A stretch of 38,610 nucleotides of DNA from Achromobacter pulmonis (lineage in GTDB: Bacteria; Pseudomonadota; Gammaproteobacteria; Burkholderiales; Burkholderiaceae_B), in assembly GCF_002885955.2 (NCBI RefSeq), contig NZ_POQS01000008.1, forward strand, positions 1,869 through 40,478, given 5' to 3'. How positions within the stretch are numbered: the stretch's first letter is position 1; each line of letters begins with the position of its first letter. The notes under the pieces were generated by a model. It ran no database searches. It was not told the origin of the DNA and saw only the letters and a list, made by a program, of their open reading frames with translations. The position numbers and the translations under genes were made by a program. Below, in pieces: positions 1 to 7,367 of this stretch.

Positions 1-34
1 ACCACACGCGGGTTCCGGTCGGTAAACCAATCAT
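1..34 (-). CDS. tnpB: IS66 accessory protein TnpB, first 11 codons only
   Basis: The ATG overlaps the tnpA stop codon in an ATGA. The visible residues are MIGLPTGTRVW, which match the typical start of IS66 TnpB (IS66 Orf2) proteins. The gene continues beyond position 1. The exact role of TnpB in transposition is unclear; it is required together with TnpA and TnpC in elements that carry all three. Only the N-terminus can be judged here. Confidence 0.7.
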   Translation of the reverse strand, partial: MIGLPTGTRVW

Positions 35-429
35 GGGCGCAGCGCTTCGATGACGTAGCGTAACGTGGCCGGGTCGGGCGCCCCGTGAAGCAGGACACGT
101 GCGCCGCTAAAGATTAGTTCAATATCCCCCGCCCCGATGCTGCCTTGCCCGTCAACTATCTTGGCCGGTTGCTGCTGTGGTGTGTTCGAAGTCGCTTTAA
201 TCTGCACCGGCAGCAACACCGGCCCTTGGTTGATTGGCCCGAAGTCGCCACGCCGATATTGCCAGCGCCAGTTATGCAATTGGTTGGCATTGACGCCGTG
301 TGTCAGCGCGACCCGTGCTATTGAGGCTCCCGCCACCATCGATTCTTGCACCACTTGCCGCTTGTACTCGACCGGATAGCGGCGCCGAGAGCCTTGAGAG
401 GTCGCCACCAAAGAAAGAGAATCGCTCAT
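31..429 (-). CDS. tnpA: IS66-family transposase accessory protein TnpA
   Basis: A protein of 132 residues starting at the ATG at 429 (MSDSLSLV). Residues about 17-55 form a helix-turn-helix of the IS3/IS66 OrfA type (PVEYKRQVV ... ASIARVALTHGVNANQLHNW), expected to bind the element's ends. The C-terminal half, with the IELIFSGARVLLHG segment, is also usual for IS66 TnpA. An in-frame GTG at 465 would add 12 residues, but it lies inside an inverted repeat and the family normally starts near the ATG. The gene is antisense to the rRNA operon it sits in and overlaps tnpB by 4 nt. No disrupting mutation is visible. Confidence 0.85.
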   Translation of the reverse strand: MSDSLSLVATSQGSRRRYPVEYKRQVVQESMVAGASIARVALTHGVNANQLHNWRWQYRRGDFGPINQGPVLLPVQIKATSNTPQQQPAKIVDGQGSIGAGDIELIFSGARVLLHGAPDPATLRYVIEALRP

Positions 430-433
430 CGAA

Positions 434-469
434 ATACGTGTCCATCTCAAAAAATACATGGACACGTAT
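434..469. repeat. Perfect 12-bp inverted repeat in the tnpA leader
   Basis: ATACGTGTCCAT (434-445) and ATGGACACGTAT (458-469) are perfect inverted copies separated by 12 nt. In the tnpA transcript the hairpin would end four bases before the ATG at 429, and it covers the upstream GTG codon. It could hide the start codon from ribosomes or be a binding site for an IS protein. It is too far inside to be the terminal repeat. Confidence 0.75.
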
Positions 470-578
470 CTTGATGAGATTTAACCCAAATTTCTAGGCG
501 GTACAGGGCGGGCCGTTACGGCAGGGCCGGCTCCAGAATCGGAGCGTTTGCCAGCATGGGCAGGCGTTCGAACAGCTA

Positions 579-693
579 TGCCTGACAACCATAGCGAGGT
601 GGTCCCACTCCTTCCCATCCCGAACAGGACAGTGAAACGCCTTTGCGCCGATGATAGTGGACGGACGTCCGTGAAAGTAGGTCATTGTCAGGC
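579..693 (+). rRNA. rrf: 5S ribosomal RNA
   Basis: About 115 nt. The ends pair as GCCTGACAA (580-588) with TTGTCAGGC (685-693), forming helix I. The core carries the bacterial 5S hallmarks: ATAGCGAGGTGGTCCCACTC, CCCATCCCGAACAGG, AGTGAAACGCC and GATGATAGTGG. It is followed directly by an intrinsic terminator. No 23S 3' end is visible upstream: the sequence changes into the IS66 element within about 60 bp, so this looks like the end of an rRNA operon with an insertion in the 23S-5S spacer. Confidence 0.95.
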
Positions 694-703
694 GCCAATC
701 CCG

Positions 704-734
704 AAACCCCACAGCTCGCGCTGTGGGGTTTTTC
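704..734 (+). terminator. Intrinsic terminator of the rRNA operon
   Basis: AAACCCCACAGC (704-715) pairs with GCTGTGGGGTTT (720-731) around a TCGC loop and runs into TTTTTC. It lies 10 nt after the 5S 3' end. Confidence 0.9.
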
Positions 735-828
735 TTTGTCTTGCGCAAACCTGCGATCAGGCTGCAAGCCGCGCCAGCATTGAATGTGCCGAAATAACAA
801 CGGCCGTGGGCGGGTCGACTTTGTGCGG

Positions 829-847
829 TAAGATTGACCGAGTCAAT
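829..847 (+). promoter_or_regulatory. Possible -10 element and palindromic operator before the small membrane protein gene
   Basis: TAAGAT (829-834) is a 4/6 match to a -10 box; no good -35 is seen 16-18 bp upstream. It runs into a perfect palindrome, ATTGAC (833-838) - CGA - GTCAAT (842-847), next to the expected transcription start and 16 bp before the GTG start codon. The placement fits a repressor site, but no regulator can be named. Confidence 0.35.
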
Positions 848-863
848 TCGTTGGAGCGTTATC

Positions 864-1229
864 GTGAGTGATCCCCAGACCCCCGTGCCCGGTACGACTT
901 TAGATCTGCGCACGCTGACCCACGTGGCCTACGGCCTGTACGCGCTGGGCTTTCTGACGAGTGGATTTCTGGGCATCGCCACGCTGGCCGCCGTCGTGCT
1001 GATGTACGTCAAGCGCTCCGACGCCGCGGGCACCGTGTACGCCTCCCACTTCGACTGGCTGCTGCGCACCTTCTGGTGGGCCTTGCTGTGGCTGGCCATC
1101 AGCGCGATCGCCACGCTTATTTTCATCGGCTGGATCGGCCTGGCCGCCACCGTGGTGTGGGTGCTGTATCGCCTCATCAAGGGCTGGCTGGCGCTGCTGG
1201 AAGGCTCTGCGCCCACCACGTACGCCTGA
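864..1229 (+). CDS. Small multi-pass membrane protein, DUF4870-like
   Basis: The protein has 121 residues with three hydrophobic segments at about 20-50, 69-92 and 92-112, separated by a short loop holding KRSDAAGTVYASHFDW. This pattern, with polar residues after the first segments, resembles the DUF4870/Tic20-like family. The GTG at 864 was chosen because TTGGAG stands 7 bp before it; a TTG at 834 would add ten residues but has no ribosome site and lies in the palindrome. It stands alone between the 5S terminator and its own hairpin terminator at 1247-1271. Function is unknown; neither signal peptide nor catalytic motif is seen. Confidence 0.75.
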   Translation: MSDPQTPVPGTTLDLRTLTHVAYGLYALGFLTSGFLGIATLAAVVLMYVKRSDAAGTVYASHFDWLLRTFWWALLWLAISAIATLIFIGWIGLAATVVWVLYRLIKGWLALLEGSAPTTYA

Positions 1230-1246
1230 TTCGCGCAGACCCACGC

Positions 1247-1271
1247 AAAGGCCGGCATATGCCGGCCTTTT
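1247..1271 (+). terminator. Intrinsic terminator after the small membrane protein gene
   Basis: AAAGGCCGGC (1247-1256) pairs with GCCGGCCTTT (1261-1270) around ATAT and ends in TTTTCC. Because the arms carry A and T runs on both sides, it could work in both directions. The next 200 bp, to 1471, show no convincing gene. Confidence 0.8.
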
Positions 1272-1471
1272 CCATTGGACGGCCGCAAGCAGCGCTCAGG
1301 CGCGAAGGCTTGGAGAGGAAGTGCGGAGGTAGGGGAGTCGCTGCGCTGCCGGCATGGCTGCCGCAGGCGGAGGAAGGCGCCAGGCGTAGGTCGGGAGGCT
1401 CGCCCGGCACTGGAGCCAGGGCGTCGAGGCGAGCTGGAGGCAGGGACGTACGGGGTACGCCCTTTGCCTGC

Positions 1472-1750
1472 TTACTTCAGATGTGCGTTGACCAGTTTGG
1501 TCAGTTCGAACATCGTGACCTGATCCTTGCCGAAGATCGGGCGCAGCTTGGCATCGGCGTTGATGTTGCGCTTGTTGCTGGCATCTTGCAGGTTGTGCTT
1601 CTTGATGTATTCCCAGATCTTCTTGGTGACCTCGGTACGCGGCACGGCTTCCGAGCCGATGACAGCAGCCAATTCGGCGCTGGGGGTCAGGGGCTTCATG
1701 AATGCAGCGTTCGGCTTGCGCGCGGTCGCGGGTTTGGAGGTTGTGGCCAT
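1472..1750 (-). CDS. SWIB/MDM2 domain protein
   Basis: The protein has 92 residues: a short Ala/Lys/Thr-rich N-terminus, then a SWIB/MDM2 domain over about residues 18-90 (MKPLTPSAELAAVIG ... VTKKIWEYIKKHNLQD ... LRPIFGKDQVTMFELTKLV). SWIB domains are best known in eukaryotic chromatin remodellers; small stand-alone versions occur in many bacteria, including chlamydiae and proteobacteria, and are suggested to bind nucleic acid or proteins, but the bacterial role is not settled. The ATG at 1750 was chosen over an upstream extension because AAGGAG lies before it. A promoter is visible at 1799-1827. It is divergent from the M20 hydrolase gene. Confidence 0.9.
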   Translation of the reverse strand: MATTSKPATARKPNAAFMKPLTPSAELAAVIGSEAVPRTEVTKKIWEYIKKHNLQDASNKRNINADAKLRPIFGKDQVTMFELTKLVNAHLK

Positions 1751-1798
1751 AATGCGGCGCTCCTTCTCTGGCTGTTGGAAAAATTGTCCTGCGGCCGG

Positions 1799-1827
1799 AG
1801 CATAACGTGTCTCTACCCTAAAGACAA
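1799..1827 (-). promoter_or_regulatory. Predicted sigma70-type promoter for the SWIB gene
   Basis: On the minus strand, TTGTCT (1827-1822) and TATGCT (1804-1799) are spaced by 17 bp, each a 4/6 match to consensus. Transcription would start near 1792, about 40 nt before the ATG. Confidence 0.5.
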
Positions 1828-1897
1828 AGGCATTTATCCTCTGTAGCAACTAAAATGCACAGATTCTTCCTACTCTATCGTCTTTCTGTAACCTCCT

Positions 1898-3091
1898 ATG
1901 TACGCACGTTCTCCGTTGGAATCGATTCGGCTGTTTCATGACGAATTGACGGCGCTGCGGCGCGATTTGCACGCGCATCCCGAGCTGGGTTTCGAGGAAG
2001 TGCGGACGTCCGGGATTGTCGCGGGCGCGCTGGAGGCGCTGGGGATCGAGGTGCACCGTGGCATCGGCAAGACCGGCGTGGTGGGCGTGATCCGCGGCAA
2101 GCGCTGCGACAGCGGGCGCATGATAGGGCTGCGCGCCGACATGGACGCGCTGCCGATGACGGAAGACAACGACTTCGGCCACAAGTCGACCAAGCCCGGC
2201 CTGATGCACGGCTGTGGCCACGACGGCCACACGGCCATCCTGATCGGCGCGGCCAAGTATCTGGCGCAGACGCGCAATTTCGACGGCACCGCGGTGCTGA
2301 TTTTCCAGCCTGCGGAAGAAGGGCGCGGCGGCGCGCGCGCCATGCTGGAAGACGGCCTGTTCGATACCTTTCCGTGCGACGCGATCTACGCGCTGCACAA
2401 CTGGCCCGGCCTCAAGCCGGGCACGGTGGGCATCAATCCCGGACCGATGATGGCCGCGGCCGACCGCTTCGAGATCCAGATAACCGGACGCGGCGGCCAC
2501 GGCGCGCATCCGTATCAGACCATCGACCCCGTCACCATCGCGGGACAGATCATCACGGCCTTGCAAACCATCGTGTCGCGCAACGTGAATCCGCTGGATT
2601 CGGCGGTGGTGTCCATCGGCTCGCTGCAGGCCGGCCATCCCGGCGCGATGAGCGTGATTCCGCGCGAAGCGAAGATGGTGGGCACCGTGCGCACGTTCCG
2701 CAAGTCGGTGCAGGAAATGGTGGAGACGCGCATGCGCGAGCTGGTCTCGGCCATCGCCGGCGCGTTCGGCGGCACGGCCGAAGTGATCTACGAACGGATC
2801 TATCCCGCCACCTTGAACACGCCGCAGCACGCGAACCTGGTGGCCGACATCGCTACCGAAATGATAGGCAAGGAGAACGTGGTGCGCGACCTGGTGCCGT
2901 CCATGGGCTCCGAGGATTTCTCTTTCATGTTGCAGAGCAAGCCGGGCGCCTATTTCCGGCTGGGGCAGGGCGGAGCCGATTCCGGCTGCGTGCTGCACAA
3001 CTCGCATTTCGATTTCAACGACGCCGTCATTCCCCTGGGCAGCGCGATGTTCTGCGCGCTGGCCGAACGGGGCATGCCGCTGGCAGACTAA
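1898..3091 (+). CDS. M20-family amidohydrolase (hippurate hydrolase/aminoacylase type)
   Basis: The protein has 397 residues and fits the M20D peptidase family, which hydrolyses N-acyl amino acids such as hippurate or N-acetyl amino acids in the cytosol. Visible motifs: HAHPELGFEE near residue 27, ADMDALPM near 82, MHGCGHDGHTA at 103-113 with likely metal ligands C106 and H108, and PAEEG at 138-142 carrying the catalytic and ligand glutamates. GGHGAHP near 198 belongs to the lid/dimerisation domain, and the C-terminal SEDFSFM is also typical. The preferred substrate cannot be read from sequence. Oddly, the ATG follows ACCTCCT, the complement of a ribosome-binding site. A -10-like TAAAAT lies at 1851-1856. 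pyrC begins 10 nt after the stop codon, so the two are probably co-transcribed. Confidence 0.88.
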   Translation: MYARSPLESIRLFHDELTALRRDLHAHPELGFEEVRTSGIVAGALEALGIEVHRGIGKTGVVGVIRGKRCDSGRMIGLRADMDALPMTEDNDFGHKSTKPGLMHGCGHDGHTAILIGAAKYLAQTRNFDGTAVLIFQPAEEGRGGARAMLEDGLFDTFPCDAIYALHNWPGLKPGTVGINPGPMMAAADRFEIQITGRGGHGAHPYQTIDPVTIAGQIITALQTIVSRNVNPLDSAVVSIGSLQAGHPGAMSVIPREAKMVGTVRTFRKSVQEMVETRMRELVSAIAGAFGGTAEVIYERIYPATLNTPQHANLVADIATEMIGKENVVRDLVPSMGSEDFSFMLQSKPGAYFRLGQGGADSGCVLHNSHFDFNDAVIPLGSAMFCALAERGMPLAD

Positions 3092-3101
3092 GAAGCTTTC
3101 C

Positions 3102-4166
3102 ATGTCCACGCAAAACACGACCCAGCTTACCATCACCCGGCCGGACGACTGGCACCTGCACCTGCGCGACGGCGCGGCGCTGGAGGCGGTGGTGGCCGAC
3201 ACCGCGCGGCAGTTCGCGCGCGCCATCATCATGCCGAACCTACGTCCGCCGGTGACCAACACCGAACAGGCGCTGGCCTATCGCGGCCGCATCCTGGAGG
3301 CGCTGGCCAAGGCGGGCGGCAATCCCGCCGCGTTCACGCCGCTGATGACGCTCTACCTGACCGACAACACCTCGGCCGAGGAGATCTTCCGCGCGCACGA
3401 GTCGGGCCAGGTCTATGCGGTCAAGCTGTACCCCGCCGGCGCCACGACCAACTCGGACGCGGGCGTGACCGATCTGCTGGGCAAATGCACCAAGGCGCTC
3501 GAGGCGCTGGAAAAATGCGGCATGCCGCTGCTGGTGCATGGCGAAGTGACGGACCCGTCGATCGACGTGTTCGACCGCGAGGCGGTGTTCGTCGAGCGCG
3601 TGATGCTGCCGCTGCGCCGCGCCTTCCCGGCGCTGAAGGTCGTGTTCGAGCACATCACCACCAAAGAGGGCGCGCATTACGTGCGCGACGCCGAAGGGCC
3701 GATCGCCGCGACCATCACGCCGCAGCACATGCTGTACAACCGCAACGCGATCTTCCAGGGCGGCGTGCGTCCGCACTGGTACTGCCTGCCGATCCTCAAG
3801 CGCGAAACGCATCGCCAGGCGCTGGTCGAGGCCGCCACCAGCGGCAGCCCGCGCTTTTTCCTGGGCACCGACAGCGCGCCGCATGCACGCGGCCTGAAGG
3901 AACATGCCTGCGGCTGCGCCGGCTGCTACACGGCGCTGCACGCGATGGAGCTGTACGCGACCGCGTTCGACGCGGCCGGCAAGCTGGACAAGCTGGAAGG
4001 CTTCGCCAGCTTCCACGGCCCGGACTTCTACGGCCTGCCGCGCAACACCGGCACGCTGACGCTGGTGCGCGAAGCCTACACGGTGCCCGAGGACCTGCCT
4101 TTCGGCGACACCACGCTGGTGCCGCTGGCCGCGGGCGAGGCGCTGGCCTGGCGCGCCCACGTCTGA
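3102..4166 (+). CDS. pyrC: Dihydroorotase (type II)
   Basis: This enzyme catalyses the reversible ring closure of N-carbamoyl-L-aspartate to dihydroorotate in pyrimidine synthesis, in the cytosol. Its 354 residues are close to the size of E. coli PyrC. The zinc-binding HLHLRDG motif is at 18-24 (H18, H20). K108 in AVKLYPAGAT is the lysine expected to be carbamylated and bridge the metals. Further ligands are in LVHGEV and FEHITT, and the catalytic Asp is in FFLGTDSAPH. It follows the M20 hydrolase gene by 10 nt and ends just before a hairpin shared with the convergent uup gene. A link between the two hydrolases is not obvious. Confidence 0.96.
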   Translation: MSTQNTTQLTITRPDDWHLHLRDGAALEAVVADTARQFARAIIMPNLRPPVTNTEQALAYRGRILEALAKAGGNPAAFTPLMTLYLTDNTSAEEIFRAHESGQVYAVKLYPAGATTNSDAGVTDLLGKCTKALEALEKCGMPLLVHGEVTDPSIDVFDREAVFVERVMLPLRRAFPALKVVFEHITTKEGAHYVRDAEGPIAATITPQHMLYNRNAIFQGGVRPHWYCLPILKRETHRQALVEAATSGSPRFFLGTDSAPHARGLKEHACGCAGCYTALHAMELYATAFDAAGKLDKLEGFASFHGPDFYGLPRNTGTLTLVREAYTVPEDLPFGDTTLVPLAAGEALAWRAHV

Positions 4167-4170
4167 GACG

Positions 4171-4199
4171 GAAAAAGGGCTGCCTCGCGGGCAGCCCTT
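4171..4199 (-). terminator. Terminator hairpin between pyrC and uup
   Basis: AAGGGCTGCC (4175-4184) pairs with GGCAGCCCTT (4190-4199) around TCGCG. On the minus strand the stem is followed by a T run (AAAAA at 4172-4176 on plus), so it is a standard terminator for uup; on the plus strand the T run is short, so for pyrC it may act only partly. Confidence 0.8.
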
Positions 4200-4232
4200 C
4201 GCAGGTGCGCTATATAGATATGGCGCGTCGGA

Positions 4233-6059
<1,827 letters not shown>

Positions 6060-6141
6060 GTAATGGAGCAGCGTCTGCGTCTGTGCGAATCAAGGCGTAT
6101 TGTCGCAGGAACCCGCGCGGGCGTCGGCGGTGGCGCGGGCC

Positions 6142-6173
6142 TTGGGGGACGGAGCCGCCACCTGTACTAGAAT
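6142..6173 (+). promoter_or_regulatory. Possible rnpB promoter
   Basis: TAGAAT (6168-6173) is a 5/6 -10 box about 8 bp before the expected 5' end of RNase P RNA. The best -35 candidate, TTGGGG (6142-6147), is spaced by 20 bp, longer than usual, so the -35 assignment is weak. Confidence 0.45.
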
Positions 6174-6180
6174 ACGAACC

Positions 6181-6586
6181 GCAAGACGGGTCGGGCGATC
6201 GCGGTGGATGCGAATCCATCGAGGAAGGTCCGGACTCCACAGGGCAGGATAACGGCTAACGGCCGTCCGGCCGCGTCCTCGGGCGCGGTTGAGGAACAGG
6301 GCCACAGAGACGAGTCTGCGGGGCGGGCGCGCGGCGCGCGCACAGGTACGGCCATCTCCGTATCGCGCCGTCCGGCAACGGGCGGCGGCATCGCAGGGTG
6401 AAACGCGGCAACCTCTATCCGGAGCAACATCAAATAGGCATGCGTGCGGCCTTCGGGCCGCGAAGGGCGGCTCCGTCCGAGCATGCGGGTAGATGGCTAC
6501 AGCGGCCCAGCAATGGTCCGCGCAGAGGAATGATCGTCCGCCAGGGCAACCTGGTGTACAGAATCCGGCCTATAGACCCGTCTTGC
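6181..6586 (+). ncRNA. rnpB: RNase P RNA, class A
   Basis: The catalytic RNA of RNase P, which removes 5' leaders from pre-tRNAs. The ends pair as GCAAGACGGGT (6181-6191) with ACCCGTCTTGC (6576-6586), helix P1. The conserved blocks are in order: GAGGAAGGTCCGGACTCCAC (CR I), CAGGGCAGGATAACGGCTAA, GGTGAAACGCGGCAACCTC and GAGCAACATCAAATAGGCAT (CR II/III region), GAGGAATGATCGTCC (CR IV) and ACAGAATCCGGCCTATAG (CR V). About 406 nt, normal for betaproteobacteria. The exact ends are inferred from P1. Confidence 0.95.
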
Positions 6587-6614
6587 AACTCATTCTCGAA
6601 TGCGCGGCCGTCCC

Positions 6615-6645
6615 GGCGCCGGGCGGACCGGGCTGCGCCATTTTT
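6615..6645 (+). terminator. Probable rnpB terminator
   Basis: GGCGC (6615-6619) pairs with GCGCC (6635-6639), with inner CCGG/CCGG pairing, followed by A and five Ts (6641-6645). It lies 29 nt after the mature 3' end of the RNA, as expected for a precursor terminator. Confidence 0.55.
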
Positions 6646-6769
6646 CGGGCGGCCCCGGACGCCGCAGGCGGTGGGAAGCCTCGCCAATAGGAGCGAAGGA
6701 CCGATCGTAAAACAATGCAAAGCCATTGTTAGCCGCTACTTCTGAAGAAGGACTTTTAGATAGTGCCGC
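6646..6769. other. Unassigned sequence between the rnpB and second terminators
   Basis: Together with its flanking sites this is the only stretch over 300 bp without a protein gene (6587-6931). No open frame with a ribosome site was found. It contains a perfect 7-bp hairpin, AACAATG (6711-6717) with CATTGTT (6724-6730), and ends in a textbook terminator. It may encode a short RNA or be a trailer of rnpB; no clear promoter was found. Confidence 0.4.
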
Positions 6770-6802
6770 AACCTCCTGATTTATTGGGAGGTTTTTGTTT
6801 TT
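6770..6802 (+). terminator. Strong intrinsic terminator upstream of the dcw promoter
   Basis: AACCTCC (6770-6776) pairs with GGAGGTT (6787-6793) around a 10-nt loop, then a long T-rich tail TTTTTGTTTTT. It insulates the dcw promoter from transcription coming from the rnpB side. What transcript normally ends here is unclear, as rnpB seems to have its own terminator. Confidence 0.85.
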
Positions 6803-6860
6803 GCGGATTTACATATTGGCCTAAGTCCTTGTTGTGATTGAAAAAATTGCAACCTCTCCC

Positions 6861-6889
6861 TTGACCGCCCCTTTCCCATACCGTAGAGT
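6861..6889 (+). promoter_or_regulatory. dcw cluster promoter (Pmra)
   Basis: TTGACC (6861-6866; 5/6) and TAGAGT (6884-6889; 4/6) are spaced by exactly 17 bp. Transcription should start near 6896, within the MraZ boxes. No other good promoter was found before ftsZ, so most of the cluster may depend on it. Confidence 0.75.
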
Positions 6890-6923
6890 GGGAAATAGTA
6901 GGAAATTGTGCAATTAAGTGGGG
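6889..6923 (+). promoter_or_regulatory. MraZ-binding boxes at 10-bp pitch
   Basis: TGGGA (6889), TAGGA (6899), a degenerate TGCAA (6909) and TGGGG (6919) begin exactly 10 bp apart. E. coli MraZ is known to bind TGGGN repeats separated by 5 bp upstream of its own operon. The first box overlaps the -10 element, and the last overlaps the mraZ ribosome-binding site, so binding would block transcription initiation. Confidence 0.75.
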
Positions 6924-6931
6924 TAAAAGTG

Positions 6932-7360
6932 GTGTTTCAGGGAAGCAGCGCGCTCACGCTGGATGCCAAGGGACGGATCTCGATTCCGACCCGGCATCGT
7001 GACGCGCTCATGTCGCAGGCCGATGGCCGGCTGACCCTGACTCGCCACCCCGACGGCTGTCTGCTGGTCTACCCGCGGCCCGAGTGGGAAAAGAAGCGCG
7101 AGCAGATCGCCGCGTTTCCCATGTCGGCCCGCGCGTTGCAGCGGCTGTTGCTGGGCAACGCTCAGGACGTGGAACTGGACGGCTCGGGCCGGGTCCTGAT
7201 CGCGCCTGAACTGCGCAACGCTTCCGGTATGACGCGCGATGTGATGCTGCTCGGATTGGGCGCGCACTTCGAGCTGTGGGACGCCGCTACCCTGGCCAGC
7301 CGCGAGGCTGAGGACCTGGCCAAGGGTATGCCGGATGTGTTGAATCAGTTTTCGTTCTGA
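6932..7360 (+). CDS. mraZ: Transcriptional regulator MraZ
   Basis: MraZ is a SpoVT/AbrB-fold DNA-binding protein that forms ring-like oligomers and represses the dcw promoter. The protein has 142 residues with two repeated AbrB-like halves: FQGSSALTLDAKGRISIPTRHR at residues 2-23 and VELDGSGRVLIAPELRNASG around 79-98; the DxxGR sequences in both are the family's signature. The GTG at 6932 was chosen because family members start with MF(Q/R)G and the GGGG at 6920-6923 is at a suitable distance; GTGs at 6908 and 6929 are in frame, but the former lies inside the operator. It is the first gene of the dcw cluster; rsmH follows after 7 nt. Confidence 0.93.
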   Translation: MFQGSSALTLDAKGRISIPTRHRDALMSQADGRLTLTRHPDGCLLVYPRPEWEKKREQIAAFPMSARALQRLLLGNAQDVELDGSGRVLIAPELRNASGMTRDVMLLGLGAHFELWDAATLASREAEDLAKGMPDVLNQFSF

Positions 7361-7367
7361 AAAAGTT

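Larger units (their letters stand above)
1..519 (-). mobile_element. 5' end of an IS66-family insertion sequence (partial)
   Basis: The element is recognised from tnpA followed by an ATGA-overlapping tnpB start, the gene order of IS66 elements. It runs off the left edge, so tnpB is cut and the large tnpC transposase gene is not in the window. The terminal repeat cannot be confirmed without the other end. A reasonable guess is position 519, because the minus strand there reads GTAACGGCC and IS66 ends usually start with GTAA. This would put the tip about 90 bp before the tnpA ATG and about 60 bp before the 5S rRNA. The gene content is secure; the exact boundary is not. Confidence 0.7.

Noticed and set aside
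1280..1470. Open frames in the gap after the small membrane protein gene.
   Set aside because: No ribosome site and no recognisable domain; the sequence looks like GC-rich spacer.
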